Assembly: GCF_006385675.1 (NCBI RefSeq)
Contig: NZ_VFRR01000004.1
Span: 62,001 to 126,000 of the forward strand
Direction: 5' to 3'
Length of the DNA stretch: 64,000 nucleotides
Source of the DNA: Maribrevibacterium harenarium
GTDB lineage: Bacteria > Pseudomonadota > Gammaproteobacteria > Pseudomonadales > Marinomonadaceae
In this document: one piece after another, positions 16,693 through 25,774 of the stretch
Numbering within the stretch: position 1 is the first letter of the stretch
How the letters are laid out: each line of letters starts with the position of its first letter
Made by a program: the position numbers and the translations under genes
Notes under the pieces: model-generated
The model's input: the letters and a program-made list of their open reading frames with translations, nothing else
Databases searched by the model: none
What the model was told of the DNA's origin: nothing

Positions 16693-18822
16693 GTGGCCAT
16701 TGATCGCCAGCGAGTTTTAGGCCAGTTTCGTGGTGTGTTAGGAAGCGGCTTAGGGGTGCCTTTCCTGTTGCTATCGCTGTTGGCAATGATGATATTGCCG
16801 CTCCCTCCTTTTCTCTTGGATGTATTGTTTACCTTTAACATCGCCTTGTCCATTGTGGTATTGCTGGTCGCGGTGTATTCCTTGCGCCCCCTTGACTTTG
16901 CGGTTTTTCCGACGGTTCTACTGGTTTCTACCTTGTTGCGTTTAGCGCTTAACGTGGCATCGACTCGGGTTGTTTTGCTTTATGGTCACGAGGGTGGTGA
17001 TGCGGCGGGTAAAGTGATTCAGGCGTTTGGTGAAGTGGTTATCGGCGGTAATTACGTCGTTGGTTTTGTGGTATTTACTATCTTGATGATTATTAACTTC
17101 GCGGTGGTAACCAAAGGTGCCGGACGTATTTCCGAAGTTAGTGCGCGCTTCACCTTGGATGCAATGCCGGGTAAGCAGATGGCCATCGATGCGGACTTGA
17201 ATGCCGGTATGATCGATGCGGATCAAGCTAAACTTCGCCGAGATGAAATTGCTGCAGAAGCCGAGTTCTACGGCTCCATGGATGGTGCTTCAAAGTTCGT
17301 AAAGGGCGATGCCGTCGCAGGCATTATGATCTTAGCGATCAACATCATCGGCGGTCTACTAATCGGCATGATGCAATATGATCTGAGTTTTAGCGAAGCG
17401 ATCACAATATACTCTTTGTTAACCATTGGTGATGGCTTGGTTGCTCAAATCCCATCGTTAATGTTATCGACTGCCGCGGCGATTATGGTTACCCGTGTCA
17501 ACGAAAAAGGGGATATGGGGCAGCAAGTAATGGGGCAGATGTTTGCTTCAACTAAAGCCCTTTATATTGCAGCCGCCATTATGGCGATTATGGGGGTTGT
17601 GCCTGGTATGCCCCATGTTGCATTCCTTGGTTTGGCGGCCAGCATTGGTGGTTTGGCTTATTACCTAGAGCACCGCAAGAAGCAAGCAACCGTCAAGCCT
17701 GCCTCCAAAGCGGCTGGTGCTGGTAAGCCGGGGAGCTCTGATGCTCAGCCACCGGCAGAAGCGAAAGACTTGAGCTGGGAAGATGTGGCTCCGGTGGACA
17801 TGTTAGGGCTGGAAGTGGGTTATCGGCTGATTCCGTTGGTAGATAAAAGTCAGGGGGGAGAGTTGTTGTCGCGAATTAAAGGTGTTCGGCGCAAGCTTTC
17901 CCAAGAGCTCGGTTTCTTAGTTCCTAGTGTCCATATTCGTGACAATCTTGATTTAATGCCAAATGCCTACCGTGTCACCTTGATGGGGGTAAGCCTGGCA
18001 GAGGCAGAAGTGCATCCTGACAAAGAATTGGCGATCGATCCAGGACAAGTATTTGGCACTATTGACGGTATTCCTGGTAAGGATCCGTCATTTGGCTTAG
18101 ACGCCGTTTGGATTGATCCCAAAAAACGAGATCAGGCTCAGACCTACGGCTACACAGTGGTTGATGTGGCAACCGTTGTTGCCACCCATATCAACCAGAT
18201 TATGCAAAAACATGCTTACGAGCTTATCGGTCATGATGAGGTGCAGCAGCTACTAGGTTTGCTCAAACAGTATAATCCTAAGCTTGCTGAAGAACTGGTG
18301 CCAAACACAGTGCCAATAAGTATTCTGTTAAAAGTCTTGCAGAATCTATTGTTGGAAGGAGTGCCGCTGCGTGATATGCGTACCATTGCTGAAGCTATCA
18401 TGGGGGTGCAGCCAAAAACGCAAGACCCAATGGTGCTCACGGCTGCGGTACGGACTTCTTTGTCGCGGCTGATTATGCAGACTCTGGCGGAAGGGGTTGA
18501 TGAGGTACCGGTAATGACATTGGACCCGCAGCTAGAGAAAATGCTGATGCAGACTGTGCAACAAAGTCAGCAGTCTGGCATTAAAAATGAAGAGGCGCTC
18601 ATTTTAGAGCCGAAAATGGCAGAACAACTACAGCAATCATTTAAGCAGGCTGCAGAGCAGCAAGAGCAAATGGGGAATACTCCAATTCTGATTGTATCTG
18701 CACCCATTCGCCCCATGCTGGCGCGCTTCCTAAGATATGGTATGGTGAACATGGCTGTGCTCTCTTACCAAGAAGTGCCTGATCATAAGCGGGTTTCGGT
18801 GGTCGGCGTAATTGGTCAGTAG
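16693..18822 (+). CDS. flhA: Flagellar export gate protein FlhA
   Basis: FlhA forms the nonameric ring below the export gate and receives chaperone-cargo complexes. The 709 residues start at GTG 16693, preceded by AGAGGTGAG. About eight transmembrane helices occupy residues 20-330. The FHIPEP-type signature is visible as RLALNVASTRVVLLYGHEG and the GRISEVSARFTLDAMPGKQMAID loop. The large cytoplasmic domain ends normally at VVGVIGQ. A 43-base gap separates it from flhB and shows no clear promoter. Confidence 0.98.
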   Translation: MAIDRQRVLGQFRGVLGSGLGVPFLLLSLLAMMILPLPPFLLDVLFTFNIALSIVVLLVAVYSLRPLDFAVFPTVLLVSTLLRLALNVASTRVVLLYGHEGGDAAGKVIQAFGEVVIGGNYVVGFVVFTILMIINFAVVTKGAGRISEVSARFTLDAMPGKQMAIDADLNAGMIDADQAKLRRDEIAAEAEFYGSMDGASKFVKGDAVAGIMILAINIIGGLLIGMMQYDLSFSEAITIYSLLTIGDGLVAQIPSLMLSTAAAIMVTRVNEKGDMGQQVMGQMFASTKALYIAAAIMAIMGVVPGMPHVAFLGLAASIGGLAYYLEHRKKQATVKPASKAAGAGKPGSSDAQPPAEAKDLSWEDVAPVDMLGLEVGYRLIPLVDKSQGGELLSRIKGVRRKLSQELGFLVPSVHIRDNLDLMPNAYRVTLMGVSLAEAEVHPDKELAIDPGQVFGTIDGIPGKDPSFGLDAVWIDPKKRDQAQTYGYTVVDVATVVATHINQIMQKHAYELIGHDEVQQLLGLLKQYNPKLAEELVPNTVPISILLKVLQNLLLEGVPLRDMRTIAEAIMGVQPKTQDPMVLTAAVRTSLSRLIMQTLAEGVDEVPVMTLDPQLEKMLMQTVQQSQQSGIKNEEALILEPKMAEQLQQSFKQAAEQQEQMGNTPILIVSAPIRPMLARFLRYGMVNMAVLSYQEVPDHKRVSVVGVIGQ

Positions 18823-18919
18823 CTGATCATTTGTGTGATTTTGTTGCTATATTTATCCAGACTATTCGGGTAAGCTATGGATTTGTATGAAAAAAAAAAC
18901 TGGAAGGATTAGCGGTAGC

Positions 18920-20287
18920 ATGCAAATTAGGCGGTTCAGAGCACCCGATATGCGCAAAGCGATACGGAAAGTCCGTGACGCTGTAGGGCCTGATGCTGTC
19001 ATTTTATCTAATCAACGCCTTCCTTCCGGCGAAATTGAGATTACGACCGCAATAGATTATGACGGTTCTTTGCCGAATAAGTCTCCCTCTTATGAGCGTC
19101 CGGTAGCTCCTCGAAGCTCAAATCAGCAAGCGTCGTCTCCACAACCTGCTCCGCGCCAGCAGCCACCAGTGCGACCTAGTGAAGATTATCAGGAGCGGAT
19201 TGAACGCGCCCGAGCGAAGTCAGAACAGCAATCCTACGAAACGAATGCCCAACCGACTCAGCACAATTTAGTGAATGAGTTGAATCATGCGGCACAGCGT
19301 TTTGAATTAGAAGAACAGGGCAATATTGAAGAGGCTCTTTCAGTCAAGCGTCCTGTGGTGCCATCGCCGGAAGAAGAGAAAATTCGGGCAATGGAGCAAG
19401 AACTAAATGCAGTGAAGCGTCTGCTAGAGCAAACTCAGCAGCAAACAGTTGCTCCAGCCGCAGTAAAAATTCCCGCGCCACCATCAGAATCTCCTCGTCA
19501 GATTTTAGCGCAAAGACTCAAATACTTAGGTTTGTCTGATGGCGTTATCGAGAAAATTTGTTCCAACATGTCTTTGACTGGACGAGAAGAAGACTGGAAG
19601 CGAGCACTGTCTAACCTTGCCGATTATATTCCGATACGCTCAGCGGCGGAAACCCTGCAAGGATGTATCGCTTTTATGGGGCCTACCGGTGTAGGTAAAA
19701 CAACTTCAATTGGTAAGATAGCCGCCCAGTATGTGTTGAAATACGGGGCTGGCAGCGTGGTATTAGTGACAACGGATACTTACCGTATCGCCGCTCACGA
19801 GCAGCTTCGCACCTTTGGGCGGATTTTGAATGTGCCGGTTGAAGTAGTAAATGAATACTCAGATTTAAACGAAGTATTAGATAAATACGCCAACTATTCG
19901 CTAATTTTGGTCGATACAGCGGGTATGAATCCTCGGGATCGTAACCTAGAGCGACAGTTGCTCATGATGAAACGCGCTCGTGGCTATCTCAAAAAGCTCC
20001 TAGTGTTGCCCTGCACCAGTCAGCATCAAGTGTTGAAAACGGTGGTTGATGTCTATTCTCAGGTGCAGCTTGATGGCTGTGTACTGAGTAAGCTTGATGA
20101 GTCGGCGTCATTGGGTGAGGCAATCAGCGTAGTTATCGAAGAAGCGTTGCCGGTAATGTATATAGCGGATGGGCAACGTATCCCAGATGATATTGAACCA
20201 GCCCGTGCACACCACCTAATTAGCCGAGCAGTTTACATTGCAGACCAGTATGGTCAACTTTATGGCTCATTGAAGTATGGTAGTTAG
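18920..20287 (+). CDS. flhF: Flagellar polar-placement GTPase FlhF
   Basis: FlhF is an SRP-type GTPase that places the flagellum at the cell pole. I prefer the ATG at 18920 (455 residues) because it gives the family start MQIRRFRAPDMRKAIRKVRD; an in-frame ATG at 18887 would add 11 residues. A Pro/Gln-rich linker follows, then the NG domain with G1 GPTGVGKTTSIGKIAAQY, the TTDTYRIAAHEQL motif, VDTAGMNPRD and LSKLDESASLGEA. The usual next gene, flhG/fleN, is not present: fliA follows after 95 bases. Confidence 0.96.
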   Translation: MQIRRFRAPDMRKAIRKVRDAVGPDAVILSNQRLPSGEIEITTAIDYDGSLPNKSPSYERPVAPRSSNQQASSPQPAPRQQPPVRPSEDYQERIERARAKSEQQSYETNAQPTQHNLVNELNHAAQRFELEEQGNIEEALSVKRPVVPSPEEEKIRAMEQELNAVKRLLEQTQQQTVAPAAVKIPAPPSESPRQILAQRLKYLGLSDGVIEKICSNMSLTGREEDWKRALSNLADYIPIRSAAETLQGCIAFMGPTGVGKTTSIGKIAAQYVLKYGAGSVVLVTTDTYRIAAHEQLRTFGRILNVPVEVVNEYSDLNEVLDKYANYSLILVDTAGMNPRDRNLERQLLMMKRARGYLKKLLVLPCTSQHQVLKTVVDVYSQVQLDGCVLSKLDESASLGEAISVVIEEALPVMYIADGQRIPDDIEPARAHHLISRAVYIADQYGQLYGSLKYGS

Positions 20288-20382
20288 TAAAAATATGTTA
20301 TTACTGAGCGCATAAAGCAAAACTATGTTGTACAGTTAGCCAGTTTACACGGCTATCCTTTGATTTAAATAAACGCGGATAT

Positions 20383-21132
20383 ATGCATAGCAAGAATCCT
20401 TATGGGACGTACTCAAAAAAAGCCACGTTAACCGTTGATGCTATCGTTCAACAGTATGGCTTTTTAGTAAAAAAAATTGCTTACCATCTGTTGGCGCGAT
20501 TGCCGAGCCATGTGGAAGTTGATGATCTGTTGCAAGCGGGCATGATGGGACTCATCGAAGCTTACAAACGCTTTGAGTCTACCAAAGGTGCGTCATTTGA
20601 AACTTATGCAGGTATTCGCATCCGTGGCGCTATCATGGATGAGGTGCGTAAGAGTGATTGGGCCCCTCGTTCCGTTCGTCGCAACGGTAGAGCGGTGACA
20701 AACGCGATACGAGAAATTGAATCGGTTACTGGTCGTGAGGCGTCCGACGCAGAAGTGGCCGCCCACATGGGGATTTCACTTGATGAGTACCATGACATCG
20801 TGCAATCGTCTATGTCGACGCAACTGTTTAGCTATGAAGAAATGCTTGAAAGTGAACACGGCAGTTCTGAGCTAGATATAGAGTCTGACCAGCAAGGTGA
20901 TGGCTCTCAGCCTTTCATGGCGGTAGCAGAAAATGGTTTCCAACAGCAGCTTGCGGCAGAGATAGATCGTTTGCCCGAGCGGGAAAAGTTAGTTTTATCC
21001 TTGTATTACAATGAAGAGCTTAACTTAAAAGAAATTGGCGCAGTGCTCGGTGTCAGCGAGTCTAGAGTCAGCCAAATACACAGTCAGGCAGCCATGCGAT
21101 TGCGCTCTCGCCTAGCGGCTTGGCAAGATTAA
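20383..21132 (+). CDS. fliA: Flagellar sigma factor FliA (sigma-28)
   Basis: FliA directs RNA polymerase to late flagellar genes and is held by FlgM until the hook is complete. The 249 residues contain region 2 (LPSHVEVDDLLQAGMMGLIEAYKRF and FETYAGIRIRGAIMDEVRKSDW), region 3 and region 4 with the helix-turn-helix LNLKEIGAVLGVSESRVSQIHS. Start is ATG 20383. I found no convincing promoter in the 95 bases upstream. Its partner-switch input may come from the HsbA/HsbR pair encoded earlier, which is inference. Confidence 0.98.
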   Translation: MHSKNPYGTYSKKATLTVDAIVQQYGFLVKKIAYHLLARLPSHVEVDDLLQAGMMGLIEAYKRFESTKGASFETYAGIRIRGAIMDEVRKSDWAPRSVRRNGRAVTNAIREIESVTGREASDAEVAAHMGISLDEYHDIVQSSMSTQLFSYEEMLESEHGSSELDIESDQQGDGSQPFMAVAENGFQQQLAAEIDRLPEREKLVLSLYYNEELNLKEIGAVLGVSESRVSQIHSQAAMRLRSRLAAWQD

Positions 21133-21177
21133 TAACGACATTTTTACAGACATTACCTTAGGGGTGTGGAGGTTGCA

Positions 21178-21570
21178 TTGGATAAAAATATGAAAATCCT
21201 GATTGTTGATGATTTCTCAACGATGAGACGTATCATCAAAAATCTGCTCCGGGATTTGGGATTTACCAATACAGTCGAAGCGGACGATGGAACGACAGCG
21301 CTGCCAATTTTACAGACCGGAACCATCGATTTTCTCGTTACCGACTGGAATATGCCTGGTATGACGGGTATCGAACTGCTTCGTGCAGTGCGTGCAGATG
21401 ATAAGCTCAAAACTATTCCTGTATTGATGGTAACTGCGGAAGCGAAACGTGATCAGATCATCGCCGCTGCCCAAGCCGGAGTGAACGGTTATGTGGTCAA
21501 ACCTTTTACTGCAGTGGCGTTGAAAGAGAAAATTGAGAAAATTTTTGAGCGAATTGATTCCGCTAAATAG
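21178..21570 (+). CDS. cheY: Chemotaxis response regulator CheY
   Basis: CheY carries the signal from CheA to the FliM switch. The receiver has the expected DD pair ([10 protein letters not shown]), the phospho-acceptor in [10 protein letters not shown], Thr in MVTAEAKRD and Lys in VVKPFTA. Three starts are possible. TTG 21178 has a perfect GGAGG five bases upstream, which I adopt (130 residues). GTG 21166 would give a product resembling Vibrio CheY3 at its N-terminus. ATG 21190 gives the Pseudomonas-type MKILIVDDF start. The product is a canonical flagellar CheY whichever start is used. Confidence 0.96.
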   Translation: MDKNMKILIVDDFSTMRRIIKNLLRDLGFTNTVEADDGTTALPILQTGTIDFLVTDWNMPGMTGIELLRAVRADDKLKTIPVLMVTAEAKRDQIIAAAQAGVNGYVVKPFTAVALKEKIEKIFERIDSAK

Positions 21571-21578
21571 GTGCCGTC

Positions 21579-22367
21579 ATGTCAGATAAGAAAGGCTCTG
21601 AACTGGGCGATTTCGAAAATATCGTTAAAGATGGTGCGGTGGATCTCCTGAATAAGTTAGAAGTAGGGGATTTCAGCGGTGCTATCAAAATCATTCAGGA
21701 ATTGAGTGAAGCTAGACATAAAAGCTTCTATAACGAAGTTGGTTACCTCACGCGCAGTCTGCATGATGCCATTCGTGACTTTCAAATTGACTCGTTTGAT
21801 ATGATGGCCTCTAGTGGTGATGCTGAGTCAGCCTCTAAAATTACCGATGCCTCAGACCGCTTGAACTATGTGATCGAGATGACCAGCTCGGCAGCTAACA
21901 AAACCATGGATATGGTTGATAGTAGCGTTCCAGTAGCGAGTGAATTGCAAAACCAAGCGCGAGAGTTACATAAAGATTGGAACCGTCTAATTCAGCGGGA
22001 TTTGACTCCCCAAGAGTTCCGTGAACTGTATAAACGCATCGATGCCTTTTTGAAATATACTGATGAGAGTGCCACCACACTGCACAATAATCTCAATACC
22101 ATATTGCTGGAGCAAGGCTATCAGGATCTGACAGGGCAGGTTATTGCCCGCGTTAACGATTTGATTCGAGATGTTGAAGAGCGTTTGGTTCACCTGGTGG
22201 CGGTCGCAGGGCGTGTTGACAGTATTTCCGGTATCGAACACGAAGAAAAAGAATTTGAGCGGGATGATGATCTCGGTCACGGGCCGTCGATTAAACAAGA
22301 CAACAACCCAGAAGTATTGAATAACCAAGACGAAGTAGATGATTTACTTTCGAGTCTTGGATTCTAA
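21579..22367 (+). CDS. cheZ: CheY-phosphate phosphatase CheZ
   Basis: CheZ dephosphorylates CheY-P. The 262-residue helical protein has the catalytic glutamine region ILLEQGYQDLTGQVIARV. It ends in the C-terminal CheY-docking helix QDEVDDLLSSLGF at residues 250-262. It starts 8 bases after cheY and ends 12 bases before cheA. The C-terminal docking helix shares its DE-x-(D/E)-x-LL core with the FliM N-terminus and with four copies of a similar motif in the CheA linker. Confidence 0.96.
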   Translation: MSDKKGSELGDFENIVKDGAVDLLNKLEVGDFSGAIKIIQELSEARHKSFYNEVGYLTRSLHDAIRDFQIDSFDMMASSGDAESASKITDASDRLNYVIEMTSSAANKTMDMVDSSVPVASELQNQARELHKDWNRLIQRDLTPQEFRELYKRIDAFLKYTDESATTLHNNLNTILLEQGYQDLTGQVIARVNDLIRDVEERLVHLVAVAGRVDSISGIEHEEKEFERDDDLGHGPSIKQDNNPEVLNNQDEVDDLLSSLGF

Positions 22368-22379
22368 GAGGAGCTGAGG

Positions 22380-24689
22380 ATGAGTTTCGAGGTCGATGAA
22401 GAGATTCTTCAGGATTTTTTGGTAGAAGCTGGCGAAATCCTTGAGCAGCTCTCTGAACAGTTAGTAGATCTGGAACAAAACCCTGATGATGTTGCGTTGT
22501 TAAATGCAATCTTCCGAGGTTTTCACACAGTTAAAGGTGGTGCGGGCTTTTTGCAGCTGACGGCACTGGTGGACTGCTGTCACTATGCAGAGAACGTGTT
22601 CGACGTATTGCGTAATCGTCAGCGTACTATTGACTCGGATCTCATGGATGTGGTGCTTCAAGCGCTTGATTCAGTCAACGAAATGTTTGAGGCGGTGCGC
22701 TCCGGTCAAGAGCCGCAACATGCTGACCCGCAACTAATCGATGCTCTTAGTTTCTATGCCAAACCCCCATCCGCAGATGAACTCGCAGCGTCAGCGGAGA
22801 AAGACATTGAAGTAGAAGAAGAGGTTGAGCCAGAGTTAGAAGAGCCAGTCCCTGAAGATAACTCTTCTGCTGAGCAAGCAGATGATCAACCTGCCGATAT
22901 CTCTGATGATGAATTTGAATCTTTGCTAAGTGCATTGGGTTCTGGTGCTGGTAACGAAGCGACCGAGGCTTCTCCAGCGGCTGAAACATCCGATTCTGAT
23001 GACATTACCGAAGATGAATTTGATGCGTTGCTTGACCAGCTTCACGGCGGCGGTGCGCCGGGTATGAGATCTAGCGGGAGTAGCTCAGTAGAAGCCGCGC
23101 CCGAAATGGATTCTTCCAGTGATTCGGATGATATCACCGAGGATGAGTTCGAGGCCCTACTAGATCAATTACATGGTGGTGGCGCCCCGGGTGTGGCTAA
23201 AGGGGAAGAAAGTCAGCCAAGCAAATCTGAAACTTCTAGTGAGCCGGCTGCTGGCCGAGCCAGTGCGGAATCTGACTTGATCACCGAAGACGAGTTTGAG
23301 TCGCTACTAGACAGTCTTCATGGTAAAGGCCAAAGCCCAACCCACGCTACTCCTTCTGGCTCAGAAAAAGCAGAACCAGCCTCACAACCGAAACCAAAAG
23401 TCGAAGCTAAAGCAGCACCTAAGCCCGAGTCCAAGCCTGCTGCGCCCAAACCAGCAGCGAGACCAGCACCTGCTCCGAAAGCGGCTGAACCGGCAGATAG
23501 TCAAAAGCAATCCCCAGTGGTTCAAGAGACCACGGTTCGTGTTGATACCAAACGTTTGGACGACATTATGAACATGGTCGGCGAGCTCGTACTAGTACGT
23601 AACCGTCTTGTTCGTCTGGGCTTGCAAAGCGACGACGAGTCCATGAGTAAGGCCGTCTCCAACTTAGATGTCGTCACGGGTGATTTGCAAAACGCCGTGA
23701 TGAAAACCCGAATGCAGCCAATCAAGAAAGTGTTTGGTCGCTTCCCTCGAGTAGTACGGGATTTGGCACGCAGCCTGAAGAAAGAAGTTAATTTAGAGTT
23801 GCGTGGTGAAGAGACAGACCTAGACAAAAACCTAGTTGAAGCCCTTGCTGACCCATTGGTTCACTTGGTGCGCAATTCGGTTGACCATGGTATTGAAGCT
23901 CCGGATGTCCGAGAGGCAAAAGGTAAGCCGCGCGTTGGTCATGTGGTCTTGTCCGCAGAGCAAGAAGGGGATCATATCCTATTATCCATCGACGATGATG
24001 GCGCTGGTATGGACCCAGATGTATTGCGTCGTAAAGCCGTTGAAAAAGGCTTGATGGATACGGATGCTGCGGAGCGATTGTCTGATGATGAAGCATTTAA
24101 TCTAATTTTTGCTCCCGGATTTTCTACCAAAGTAGAGATTACCGACGTATCTGGTCGCGGTGTTGGGATGGATGTGGTGAAAACCAAAATCTCTCAACTC
24201 AACGGTACATTAGATATCAAGTCCGTGCTTGGCCAAGGCTCTCGTTTCAGTATTAAGGTGCCATTGACCTTGGCTATTATGCCTACCTTGATGGTGATGC
24301 TTGATAACCAAGCGTTTGCCTTCCCGTTGGTTAGTGTAAATGAGATTTTCCACCTAAACCTGAAGAAGACAAATGTTGTTGATGGCCAGCAGGTGGTTGT
24401 AATTCGTGGCAAAACCCTACCAATTTTCCACTTGAAACATTGGATGATTAAAGGGGCTCGTTATAACCCAACTCCTGAAGAAGCTCACGTTGTGGTCGTT
24501 CAGGTGGGCATGAATGAGGTGGGCTTCGTTGTTGACCAACTCGTTGGTCAGGAAGAGGTAGTTATTAAGCCTCTAGGTAAAATGTTGCAGGGCACGCCGG
24601 GAATGGCTGGCGCGACGATTACCGGTGACGGTCGTATTGCTTTGATTCTTGATGTGCCTAGCATGTTGAAGAATTACGCTTCTCGCTAA
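22380..24689 (+). CDS. cheA: Chemotaxis histidine kinase CheA with repeat-bearing linker
   Basis: CheA couples receptors to CheY and CheB. The 769 residues comprise several parts. P1 has the phosphorylated His49 in FRGFHTVKGGAGF. A long acidic then Pro/Ala/Lys-rich linker spans about 130-380. P3 follows (VDTKRLDDIMNMVGELVLVRN). P4 has DPLVHLVRNSVDHGIE, DDDGAGMD and GRGVGMDVV. The CheW-like P5 runs to the end. I see no globular P2 domain; its place is taken by four copies of an (I)-x-x-DEF-(E/D)-x-LL-type motif. Shine-Dalgarno GAGG lies a few bases before the ATG. cheB follows after 20 bases. Confidence 0.97.
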   Translation: MSFEVDEEILQDFLVEAGEILEQLSEQLVDLEQNPDDVALLNAIFRGFHTVKGGAGFLQLTALVDCCHYAENVFDVLRNRQRTIDSDLMDVVLQALDSVNEMFEAVRSGQEPQHADPQLIDALSFYAKPPSADELAASAEKDIEVEEEVEPELEEPVPEDNSSAEQADDQPADISDDEFESLLSALGSGAGNEATEASPAAETSDSDDITEDEFDALLDQLHGGGAPGMRSSGSSSVEAAPEMDSSSDSDDITEDEFEALLDQLHGGGAPGVAKGEESQPSKSETSSEPAAGRASAESDLITEDEFESLLDSLHGKGQSPTHATPSGSEKAEPASQPKPKVEAKAAPKPESKPAAPKPAARPAPAPKAAEPADSQKQSPVVQETTVRVDTKRLDDIMNMVGELVLVRNRLVRLGLQSDDESMSKAVSNLDVVTGDLQNAVMKTRMQPIKKVFGRFPRVVRDLARSLKKEVNLELRGEETDLDKNLVEALADPLVHLVRNSVDHGIEAPDVREAKGKPRVGHVVLSAEQEGDHILLSIDDDGAGMDPDVLRRKAVEKGLMDTDAAERLSDDEAFNLIFAPGFSTKVEITDVSGRGVGMDVVKTKISQLNGTLDIKSVLGQGSRFSIKVPLTLAIMPTLMVMLDNQAFAFPLVSVNEIFHLNLKKTNVVDGQQVVVIRGKTLPIFHLKHWMIKGARYNPTPEEAHVVVVQVGMNEVGFVVDQLVGQEEVVIKPLGKMLQGTPGMAGATITGDGRIALILDVPSMLKNYASR
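22899..23324 (+). repeat. Fourfold acidic LL motif in the CheA linker
   Basis: Four copies encode ISDDEFESLLSALG (CheA residues 174-187, bases 22899-22940), ITEDEFDALLDQLHG (209-223, 23004-23048), ITEDEFEALLDQLHG (252-266, 23133-23177) and ITEDEFESLLDSLHG (301-315, 23280-23324). Copies 2 and 3 also share a trailing GGAPG. The copies are separated by 21-34 residues of low-complexity Ser/Glu/Ala. Codons differ between copies, so they are not a very recent duplication and the peptide appears to be selected. Confidence 0.9.
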
Positions 24690-24709
24690 GTTGATATGGG
24701 AGCTTTACT

Positions 24710-25774
24710 ATGCCAGTGAAGGTGCTGGTCGTTGACGATTCGGGTTTTTTTCGCCGTCGTTTAGTGGAAATTTTTGAGGCAGATCCGCGCTTAAAAGTTG
24801 TTGGCACAGCTAACAACGGCAAAGAAGCAGTAGACAAGGTAATGTCTCTTTCTCCTGATGTCGTGACTATGGATTACGAGATGCCAGTTTTGGATGGTAT
24901 CTCCGCTGTGACGGCAATTATGAAAGAGAAGCCTACGCCGGTATTGATGTTCTCTTCCCTGACTCACGAAGGGGCGAGGGTGACACTTGATGCTTTGGAA
25001 GCTGGCGCAGTGGATTTTATGCCTAAGAATTTCGAGGATATTTCTCGGGATTCGGCGGTGGTGAAGCACACCCTAGTGGAACGCGTACTGACAGTGGCGC
25101 GAACTCGTTTGGGTGGAGCACGTGCGCCAATCGCGCCAGTATCGCGAAAAGAGCCTCCCAAGCCAATTGTTACTGATCGCGGCGTTATTATTCCCCGCGC
25201 TCGTAAGAAGGTAAGCTTAGTAGCAATTGGTACCTCTACTGGGGGGCCAATGGCTTTGCAAGCGGTGTTAACCAAATTACCAAAGAACTTTCCTGTGCCA
25301 TTGGTGTTGGTGCAACATATGCCGGCTGCATTTACTCATGCGTTTGCCGATCGTTTAAATCAAATTTGCCAAATCAGCGTTAAAGAAGCGCAAGATGGCG
25401 ACAAACTGCAACCTGGCGTGGCGTTACTAGCTCCTGGTGGCAAACAGATGATGGTTGATCCACGCAACGGCGGCAGTGTGCGTATCCTAGAAGGTGACGA
25501 GCGACTCAACTATAAACCATCGGTGGATGTCACTTTCGGTTCTGCCTCTAAATGTTACCCGGGTAAGGTTTTATCCGTGGTGATGACGGGAATGGGGGCA
25601 GATGGTCGCGAAGGTGCTCGTATGCTTAAAAACTCGGGTTCCAAAGTTTGGGTACAAAGCGAAGATTCCTGTGTTATCTACGGTATGCCGATGGCGGTAG
25701 AGAAAGCGAATCTCGCTGATGATATTATCCATTTAGACCATATAGGTGAACGCATCGTTAAAGAGGTGTGTTGA
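24710..25774 (+). CDS. cheB: Chemotaxis methylesterase/glutamine deamidase CheB
   Basis: CheB removes methyl groups from chemoreceptor glutamates for adaptation. The receiver domain (1-120) has the DD pair in VVDDSGFFRR and phospho-Asp55 in VTMDYEMPVLDG. The catalytic domain has Ser176 in IGTSTGGPMALQ, the His in VLVQHMPAAFTHAFADRL and the Asp in MTGMGADGREGA. The linker is short and basic. Length 354 is normal. Its TGA overlaps the motC ATG by one base. Confidence 0.97.
   Translation: MPVKVLVVDDSGFFRRRLVEIFEADPRLKVVGTANNGKEAVDKVMSLSPDVVTMDYEMPVLDGISAVTAIMKEKPTPVLMFSSLTHEGARVTLDALEAGAVDFMPKNFEDISRDSAVVKHTLVERVLTVARTRLGGARAPIAPVSRKEPPKPIVTDRGVIIPRARKKVSLVAIGTSTGGPMALQAVLTKLPKNFPVPLVLVQHMPAAFTHAFADRLNQICQISVKEAQDGDKLQPGVALLAPGGKQMMVDPRNGGSVRILEGDERLNYKPSVDVTFGSASKCYPGKVLSVVMTGMGADGREGARMLKNSGSKVWVQSEDSCVIYGMPMAVEKANLADDIIHLDHIGERIVKEVC

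Noticed and set aside
22899-23324. CheA repeats as a recent DNA-level tandem duplication or assembly artefact
   Set aside because: Codons differ among copies and spacers are unrelated, so the similarity is at protein level.
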